A DNA stretch of 64,000 nucleotides from Auanema rhodensis (Eukaryota; Nematoda; Chromadorea; Rhabditida; Rhabditidae): positions 24,086,476 to 24,150,475 of the forward strand of contig OZ059894.1 of NCBI GenBank assembly GCA_964057225.1, read 5' to 3'. A program made the position numbers and the translations under genes. Shown here piece after piece: positions 55,984-64,000 of this stretch. The notes below the pieces were generated by a model that searched no databases, had not been told where the DNA came from, and worked only from the letters and a program-made list of their open reading frames with translations. Numbering within the stretch: the first letter of the stretch is position 1; every line of letters begins with the position of its first letter.

Positions 55984-56511
55984 GTGATGTGCACTTGGTA
56001 TGTAACTCGCTTCACGTTAAAGATAAAGAGATGCGGTTTTCAAAATTAGATTCCCCCTGTCCATATTAGTCTAAAAACAAATTTTTATTGATATTGGTTC
56101 ATGGTAACCATGACTTTGAAATTTACGTGAACTTTAATTTATGCTAATTAAATGTACACGTGATGTGCACTTGGTATGTAACTCGCTTCACGTGAAAGAT
56201 AAAGAGATGCGGTTTTCAAAATTAGATTCCCCATGTCCATATTAGTCTAAAAACAAATTTTTATTGATATTGGTTCATGGTAACCATGACTTTGAAATTT
56301 ACGTGAACTTTAATTTATGCTAATTAAATGTACACGTGATGTGCACTTGGTATGTAACTCGCTTCACGTTAAAGATAAAGAGATGCGGTTTTCAAAATTA
56401 GATTCCCCCTGTCCATATTAGTCTAAAAACAAATTTTTATTGATATTGGTTCATGGTAACCATGACTTTGAAATTTACGTGAACTTTAATTTATGCTAAT
56501 TAAATGTACAC
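55984..56511 (+). repeat. X,T,X with duplicated cacgttaaag variant
   Basis: Two X monomers (from 55984 and 56336) share the private cacgttaaag change, which destroys the second CACGTG, and are separated by one T monomer (352 bp apart). This marks a two-monomer duplication seen nowhere else in the window. Confidence 0.75.
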
Positions 56512-59151
56512 GTGATGTGCACTTGGTATGTAACTCGCTTCACGTGAAAGATAAAGAGATGCGGTTTTCAAAATTAGATTCCTCATGTCCATATTAGTCT
56601 AAAAACAAATTTTTATTGATATTGGTTCATGGTAACCATGACTTTGAAATTTACGTGAACTTCAATTTATGCTAATTAAATGTACACGTGATGTGCACTT
56701 GGTATGTAACTCGCTTCACGTGAAAGATGAAGAGATGCGGTTTTCAAAATTAGATTCCCTATGTCCATATTAGTCTAAAAACAAATTTTTATTGATATTG
56801 GTTCATGGTAACCATGACTTTGAAATTTACGTGAACTTTAATTTATGCTAATTAAATGTACACGTGATGTGCACTTGGTATGTAACTCGCTTCACGTGAA
56901 AGATAAAGAGATGCGATTTTCAAAATTAGATTCCCCATGTCCATATTAGTCTAAAAACAAATGTTTATTGATATTGGTTCATGGTAACCATGACTTTGAA
57001 ATTTACGTGAACTTTAATTTATGCTAATTAAATGTACACGTGATGTGCACTTGGTATGTAACTCGCTTCACGTGAAAGATAAAGAGATGCGGTTTTCAAA
57101 ATTAGATTCCCCATGTCCATATTAGTCTAAAAACAAATTTTTATTGATATTGGTGCATGGTAACCATGACTTTGAAATTTACGTGAACTTTAATTTATGC
57201 TAATTAAATGTACACGTGATGTGCACTTGGTATGTAACTCGCTTCACGTGAAAGATAAAGAGATGCGGTTTTCAAAATTAGATTCTTCATGTCCATATTA
57301 GTCTAAAAACAATTTTTTATTGATATTGGTTCATGGTAACCATGACTTTGAAATTTACGTGAACTTTAATTTATGCTAATTAAATGTACACGTGATGTGC
57401 ACTTGGTATGTAACTCGCTTCACGTGAAAGATAAAGAGATGCGGTTTTCAAAATTAGATTCCCCATGTCCATATTAGTCTAAAAACAAATTTTTATTGAT
57501 ATTGGTTCATGGTAACCATGACTTTGAAATTCACGTGAACTTCAATTTATGCTAATTAAATGTACACGTGATGTGCACTTGGTATGTAACTCGCTTCACG
57601 TGAAAGATAAAGAGATGCGGTTTTCAAAATTAGATTCCCCATGTCCATATTAGTCTAAAAACAAATTTTTATTGATATTGGTTCATGGTAACCATGACTT
57701 TGAAATTTACGTGAACTTCAATTTATGCTAATTAAATGTACACGTGATGTGCACTTGGTATGTAACTCGCTTCACGTGAAAGATAAAGAGATGCGGTTTT
57801 CAAAATTAGATTCCCCATGTCCATATTAGTCTAAAAACAAATTTTTATTGATATTGGTTCATGGTAACCATGACTTTGAACTTTACGTGAACTTCAATTT
57901 ATGCTAATTAAATGTACACGTGATGTGCACTTGGTATGTAACTCGCTTCACGTGAAAGATGAAGAGATGCGGTTTTCAAAATTAGATTCCCTATGTCCAT
58001 ATTAGTCTAAAAACAAATTTTTATTGATATTGGTTCATGGTAACCATGACTTTGAAATTTACGTGAACTTTAATTTATGCTAATTAAATGTACACGTGAT
58101 GTGCACTTGGTATGTAACTCGCTTCACGTGAAAGATAAAGAGATGCGGTTTTCAAAATTAGATTCCCCATGTCCATATTAGTCTAAAAACAAATTTTTAT
58201 TGATATTGGTTCATGGTAACCATGACTTTGAAATTTACGTGAACTTTAATTTATGCTAATTAAATGTACACGTGATGTGCACTTGGTATGTAACTCGCTT
58301 CACGTGAAAGATAAAGAGATGCGGTTTTCAAAATTAGATTCCCCATGTCCATATTAGTCTAAAAACAAATTTTTATTGATATTGGTTCATGGTAACCATG
58401 ACTTTGAAATTTACGTGAACTTTAATTTATGCTAATTAAATGTACACGTGATGTGCACTTGGTATGTAACTCGTTTCACGTGAAAGATAAAGAGATGCGG
58501 TTTTCAAAATTAGATTCCCCATGTCCATATTAGTCTAAAAACAAATTTTTATTGATATTGGTGCATGGTAACCATGACTTTGAAATTTACGTGAACTTTA
58601 ATTTATGCTAATTAAATGTACACGTGATGTGCCCTTGGTATGTAACTCGCTTCACGTGAAAGATAAAGAGATGCGGTTTTCAAAATTAGATTCCCCATGT
58701 CCATATTAGTCTAAAAACAAATTTTTATTGATATTGGTTCATGGTAACCATGACTTTGAAATTTACGTGAACTTTAATTTATGCTAATTAAATGTACACG
58801 TGATGTGCTCTTGGTATGTAACTCGCTTCACGTGAAAGATAAAGAGATGCGGTTTTCAAAATTAGATTCCCCATGTCCATATTAGTCTAAAAACAAATTT
58901 TTATTGATATTGGTTCATGGTAACCATGACTTTGAAATTTACGTGAACTTCAATTTATGCTAATTAAATGTACACGTGATGTGCACTTGGTATGTAACTC
59001 GCTTCACGTGAAAGATGAAGAGATGCGGTTTTCAAAATTAGATTCCCTATGTCCATATTAGTCTAAAAACAAATTTTTATTGATATTGGTGCATGGTAAC
59101 CATGACTTTGAAATTTACGTGAACTTTAATTTATGCTAATTAAATGTACAC

Positions 59152-60559
59152 GTGATGTGCACTTGGTATGTAACTCGCTTCACGTGAAAGATAAAAAGAT
59201 GCGGTTTTCAAAATTAAATTTCCCATGTCCATATTAGTCTAAAAAAAAATTTTTATTGATATTGGTGCATGGTAACCATGACTTTGAAATTTACGTGAAC
59301 TTTAATTTATGCTAATTAAATGTACACGTGATGTGCACTTGGTATGTAACTCGCTTCACGTGAAAGATAAAGAGATGCGGTTTTCAAATATAGATTCCCC
59401 ATGTCCATATTAGTCTAAAAACAAATTTTTATTGATATTGGTTCATGGTAACCATGACTTTGAAATTTACGTGAACTTTAATTTATGCTAATTAAATGTA
59501 CACGTGATGGGCACTTGGTATGTAACTCGCTTCACGTGAAAGATAAAGAGATGAGGTTTTCAAAATTAGATTCCCCATGTCCATATTAGTCTAAAAACAA
59601 ATTTTTATTGATATTGGTGCATGGTAACCATGACTTTGAAATTTACGTGAACTTCAATTTATGCTAATTAAATGTACACGTGATGTGCACTTGGTATGTA
59701 ACTCGCTTCACGTGAAAGATGAAGAGATGCGGTTTTCAAAATTAGATTCCCTATGTCCATATTAGTCTAAAAACAAATTTTTATTGATATTGGTTCATGG
59801 TAACCATGACTTTGAAATTCACGTGAACTTTAATTTATGCTAATTAAATGTACACGTGATGTGCACTTGGTATGTAACTCGCTTCACGTGAAAGATAAAG
59901 AGATGCGGTTTTCAAAATTAGATTCCCCATGTCCATATTAGTCTAAAAACAAATTTCTATTGATATTGGTGCATGGTAACCATGACTTTGAAATTTACGT
60001 GAACTTTAATTTATGCTAATTAAATGTACACGTGATGTGCACTTGGTATGTAACTCGCTTCACGTGAAAGATAAAAAGATGCGGTTTTCAAAATTAAATT
60101 TCCCATGTCCATATTAGTCTAAAAAAAAATTTTTATTGATATTGGTGCATGGTAACCATGACTTTGAAATTTACGTGAACTTTAATTTATGCTAATTAAA
60201 TGTACACGTGATGTGCACTTGGTATGTAACTCGCTTCACGTGAAAGATAAAGAGATGCGGTTTTCAAATATAGATTCCCCATGTCCATATTAGTCTAAAA
60301 ACAAATTTTTATTGATATTGGTTCATGGTAACCATGACTTTGAAATTTACGTGAACTTTAATTTATGCTAATTAAATGTACACGTGATGGGCACTTGGTA
60401 TGTAACTCGCTTCACGTGAAAGATAAAGAGATGCGGTTTTCAAAATTAGATTCCCCATGTCCATATTAGTCTAAAAACAAATTTTTATTGATATTGGTGC
60501 ATGGTAACCATGACTTTGAAATTTACGTGAACTTTAATTTATGCTAATTAAATGTACAC
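59152..60559 (+). repeat. Five-monomer repeat inside the 19-mer, unit 1
   Basis: The poly-A G, tcaaatatag-T, gatgggcac, D, aaatttctatt-G series (880 bp from 59152) is followed by a second poly-A, tcaaatatag, gatgggcac run from 60032. Poly-A markers lie at 59246 and 60126. The first D has aattcacgtg at its end, while in 60384 the gatgggcac monomer has aactttaa rather than aacttcaa. Confidence 0.84.
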
Positions 60560-62671
60560 GTGATGTGCACTTGGTATGTAACTCGCTTCACGTGAAAGAT
60601 AAAGAGATGCGGTTTTCAAAATTAGATTCCCCATGTCCATATTAGTCTAAAAACAAATTTTTATTGATATTGGTTCATGGTAACCATGACTTTGAAATTT
60701 ACGTGAACTTTAATTTATGCTAATTAAATGTACACGTGATGTGCACTTGGTATGTAACTCGCTTCACGTGAAAGATAAAGAGATGCGGTTTTCAAAATTA
60801 GATTCCCCATGTCCATATTAGTCTAAAAACAAATTTTTATTGATATTGGTTCATGGTAACCATGACTTTGAAATTCACGTGAACTTCAATTTATGCTAAT
60901 TAAATGTACACGTGATGTGCACTTGGTATGTAACTCGCTTCACGTGAAAGATAAAGAGATGCGGTTTTCAAAATTAGATTCCCCATGTCCATATTAGTCT
61001 AAAAACAAATTTTTATTGATATTGGTTCATGGTAACCATGACTTTGAAATTTACGTGAACTTCAATTTATGCTAATTAAATGTACACGTGATGTGCACTT
61101 GGTATGTAACTCGCTTCACGTGAAAGATAAAGAGATGCGGTTTTCAAAATTAGATTCCCCATGTCCATATTAGTCTAAAAACAAATTTTTATTGATATTG
61201 GTTCATGGTAACCATGACTTTGAACTTTACGTGAACTTCAATTTATGCTAATTAAATGTACACGTGATGTGCACTTGGTATGTAACTCGCTTCACGTGAA
61301 AGATGAAGAGATGCGGTTTTCAAAATTAGATTCCCTATGTCCATATTAGTCTAAAAACAAATTTTTATTGATATTGGTTCATGGTAACCATGACTTTGAA
61401 ATTTACGTGAACTTTAATTTATGCTAATTAAATATACACGTGATGTGCACTTGGTATGTAACTCGCTTCACGTGAAAGATAAAGAGATGCGGTTTTCAAA
61501 ATTAGATTCCCCATGTCCATATTAGTCTAAAAACAAATTTTTATTGATATTGGTTCATGGTAACCATGACTTTGAAATTTACGTGAACTTTAATTTATGC
61601 TAATTAAATGTACACGTGATGTGCACTTGGTATGTAACTCGCTTCACGTGAAAGATAAAGAGATGCGGTTTTCAAAATTAGATTCCCCATGTCCATATTA
61701 GTCTAAAAACAAATTTTTATTGATATTGGTTCATGGTAACCATGACTTTGAAATTTACGTGAACTTTAATTTATGCTAATTAAATGTACACGTGATGTGC
61801 ACTTGGTATGTAACTCGTTTCACGTGAAAGATAAAGAGATGCGGTTTTCAAAATTAGATTCCCCATGTCCATATTAGTCTAAAAACAAATTTTTATTGAT
61901 ATTGGTGCATGGTAACCATGACTTTGAAATTTACGTGAACTTTAATTTATGCTAATTAAATGTACACGTGATGTGCCCTTGGTATGTAACTCGCTTCACG
62001 TGAAAGATAAAGAGATGCGGTTTTCAAAATTAGATTCCCCATGTCCATATTAGTCTAAAAACAAATTTTTATTGATATTGGTTCATGGTAACCATGACTT
62101 TGAAATTTACGTGAACTTTAATTTATGCTAATTAAATGTACACGTGATGTGCTCTTGGTATGTAACTCGCTTCACGTGAAAGATAAAGAGATGCGGTTTT
62201 CAAAATTAGATTCCCCATGTCCATATTAGTCTAAAAACAAATTTTTATTGATATTGGTTCATGGTAACCATGACTTTGAAATTTACGTGAACTTCAATTT
62301 ATGCTAATTAAATGTACACGTGATGTGCACTTGGTATGTAACTCGCTTCACGTGAAAGATGAAGAGATGCGGTTTTCAAAATTAGATTCCCTATGTCCAT
62401 ATTAGTCTAAAAACAAATTTTTATTGATATTGGTTCATGGTAACCATGACTTTGAAATTTACGTGAACTTTAATTTATGCTAATTAAATGTACACGTGAT
62501 GTGCACTTGGTATGTAACTCGCTTCACGTGAAAGATAAAGAGATGCGGTTTTCAAAATTAGATTCCCCATGTCCATATTAGTCTAAAAACAAATTTCTAT
62601 TGATATTGGTGCATGGTAACCATGACTTTGAAATTTACGTGAACTTTAATTTATGCTAATTAAATGTACAC

Positions 62672-63727
62672 GTGATGTGCACTTGGTATGTAACTCGCTT
62701 CACGTGAAAGATAAAAAGATGCGGTTTTCAAAATTAAATTTCCCATGTCCATATTAGTCTAAAAAAAAATTTTTATTGATATTGGTGCATGGTAACCATG
62801 ACTTTGAAATTTACGTGAACTTTAATTTATGCTAATTAAATGTACACGTGATGTGCACTTGGTATGTAACTCGCTTCACGTGAAAGATAAAGAGATGCGG
62901 TTTTCAAATATAGATTCCCCATGTCCATATTAGTCTAAAAACAAATTTTTATTGATATTGGTTCATGGTAACCATGACTTTGAAATTTACGTGAACTTTA
63001 ATTTATGCTAATTAAATGTACACGTGATGGGCACTTGGTATGTAACTCGCTTCACGTGAAAGATAAAGAGATGCGGTTTTCAAAATTAGATTCCCCATGT
63101 CCATATTAGTCTAAAAACAAATTTTTATTGATATTGGTGCATGGTAACCATGACTTTGAAATTTACGTGAACTTCAATTTATGCTAATTAAATGTACACG
63201 TGATGTGCACTTGGTATGTAACTCGCTTCACGTGAAAGATGAAGAGATGCGGTTTTCAAAATTAGATTCCCTATGTCCATATTAGTCTAAAAACAAATTT
63301 TTATTGATATTGGTTCATGGTAACCATGACTTTGAAATTTACGTGAACTTTAATTTATGCTAATTAAATGTACACGTGATGTGCACTTGGTATGTAACTC
63401 GCTTCACGTGAAAGATAAAGAGATGCGGTTTTCAAAATTAGATTCCCCATGTCCATATTAGTCTAAAAACAAATTTCTATTGATATTGGTGCATGGTAAC
63501 CATGACTTTGAAATTTACGTGAACTTTAATTTATGCTAATTAAATGTACACGTGATGTGCACTTGGTATGTAACTCGCTTCACGTGAAAGATAAAAAGAT
63601 GCGGTTTTCAAAATTAAATTTCCCATGTCCATATTAGTCTAAAAAAAAATTTTTATTGATATTGGTGCATGGTAACCATGACTTTGAAATTTACGTGAAC
63701 TTTAATTTATGCTAATTAAATGTACAC
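62672..63727 (+). repeat. Five-monomer repeat inside the 19-mer, unit 2
   Basis: The same 880-bp series appears in the second 19-mer (poly-A markers 62766 and 63646). After the second poly-A monomer the order departs from unit 1: the next monomer (63728) is a plain T with gtaattcgc instead of tcaaatatag. Confidence 0.84.
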
Positions 63728-63903
63728 GTGATGTGCACTTGGTATGTAATTCGCTTCACGTGAAAGATAAAGAGATGCGGTTTTCAAAATTAGATTCCCC
63801 ATGTCCATATTAGTCTAAAAACAAATTTTTATTGATATTGGTTCATGGTAACCATGACTTTGAAATTTACGTGAACTTTAATTTATGCTAATTAAATGTA
63901 CAC

Positions 63904-64000
63904 GTGATGTGCACTTGGTATGTAACTTGCTTCACGTGAAAGATGAAGAGATGCGGTTTTCAAAATTAGATTCCCCATGTCCATATTAGTCTAAAAACAA
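63904..64000 (+). repeat. Partial monomer at window end
   Basis: The final 97 bp are the start of a monomer with taacttgc (a lost CpG) and gatgaagag combined with ccccatg. It is cut by the window edge, so the array continues beyond. Confidence 0.95.

Larger units (their letters stand above)
37384..64000 (+). repeat. 176-bp satellite array, forward block 2
   Basis: Direct orientation resumes at monomer position about 62. Full monomers start at 37499 and continue to 63903, and the window ends 97 bp into the next one. The register is exact except for one 5-bp insertion at 54826. The first monomers match 4.46-6.1 kb: the aattaaattt, ccccctg, cctcatg, agatttccta and gatgggcac variants occur in the same order, minus two single monomers. 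The block carries subfamilies rare or absent in block 1: a poly-A tract (taaaaaaaaattt), tcaaatatag, ctcgtttcac, gatgtgccctt with tt, and aaatttctatt. Confidence 0.97.
57392..64000 (+). repeat. Nineteen-monomer tandem higher-order repeat, about two units
   Basis: Unit 1 (57392-60735) and unit 2 (60736 to the window end, incomplete) share markers 3344 bp (19 x 176) apart: gaactttacg 57881/61225, ctcgtttcac 58474/61818, gtgctctt 58809/62153. Unit 2 then has one additional aaatttctatt monomer (62496-62671), giving a 3520-bp offset for the poly-A markers (59246/62766, 60126/63646). Private changes include gatgaggtt (about 59554) in unit 1 and aatatacacg in unit 2. The repeat probably continues past the window. 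Confidence 0.86.

Noticed and set aside
1-64000. CRISPR array
   Set aside because: The repeat is 176 bp and contiguous, with no unique spacers and no cas genes; copies abut directly.
1-64000. Known named satellites (alpha satellite, Arabidopsis CEN180, rice CentO, Brassica CentBr)
   Set aside because: From memory none shares recognisable motifs with this monomer; similar length alone is not evidence. A database search would settle it.
1-64000. rDNA spacer, telomeric repeat or tRNA cluster
   Set aside because: No rRNA-like blocks, no TTTAGGG/TTAGGG runs and no tRNA-like cloverleaf; the 176-bp unit explains every base.

Overview
The whole window is one kind of sequence: a satellite DNA array built from a 176-bp monomer of about 32% G+C (56 G/C in the monomer at 1-176). 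I see no gene, RNA gene, transposable element or unique spacer in 64 kb. A megabase-style, single-family, highly homogenised array with a near-nucleosomal period and nested multi-monomer repeats is typical of eukaryotic (peri)centromeric heterochromatin. I do not recognise the monomer as any named satellite, so the species and the centromeric role are inference. Monomer coordinates below start at the gtgatgtgc motif, as at position 1.

Layout: (1) 1-27920, 158 full monomers plus one truncated monomer, head-to-tail on +. (2) 27921-37383, about 53.8 monomers on -, an inverted copy of about 18684-27980, so that 18.7-37.4 kb forms one large near-palindrome. (3) 37384-64000, + again: a partial monomer, 150 monomers (one carrying a 5-bp insertion) and a partial monomer at the window end. 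The two strand switches are sharp, with 3 bp and 2 bp of microhomology. The sequence after the second switch matches 4.46 kb onward, not the left flank of the inverted copy's source.

Monomers differ by a few diagnostic bases that define subfamilies. Codes used here: T (ttcatgg at 115-121), G (tgcatgg), C (T plus aacttcaattt), D (gatgaagag plus ccctatg), X (ccccctg), P (gtgccctcgg), K (gcactcgg + cgtaaaag + aattaaattt), R (gatagagag), gg (gatgggcac). Their order reveals local higher-order repeats of 5, 6, 7, 8, 9 and 19 monomers and longer-range copies at 27-, 45-, 46- and 54-monomer offsets. Different zones use different subfamilies: K before 21 kb and in the inverted copy, poly-A variants only after 49 kb. 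This is the pattern expected from repeated unequal exchange and segmental amplification.

The most notable items are the inverted duplication with its two junctions, hybrid monomers that catch unequal exchange inside a monomer, the near-absolute constancy of the 176-bp period, and two CACGTG sites 32 bp apart in nearly every monomer. The three 60-codon open frames are stop-loss accidents in the satellite, not genes.
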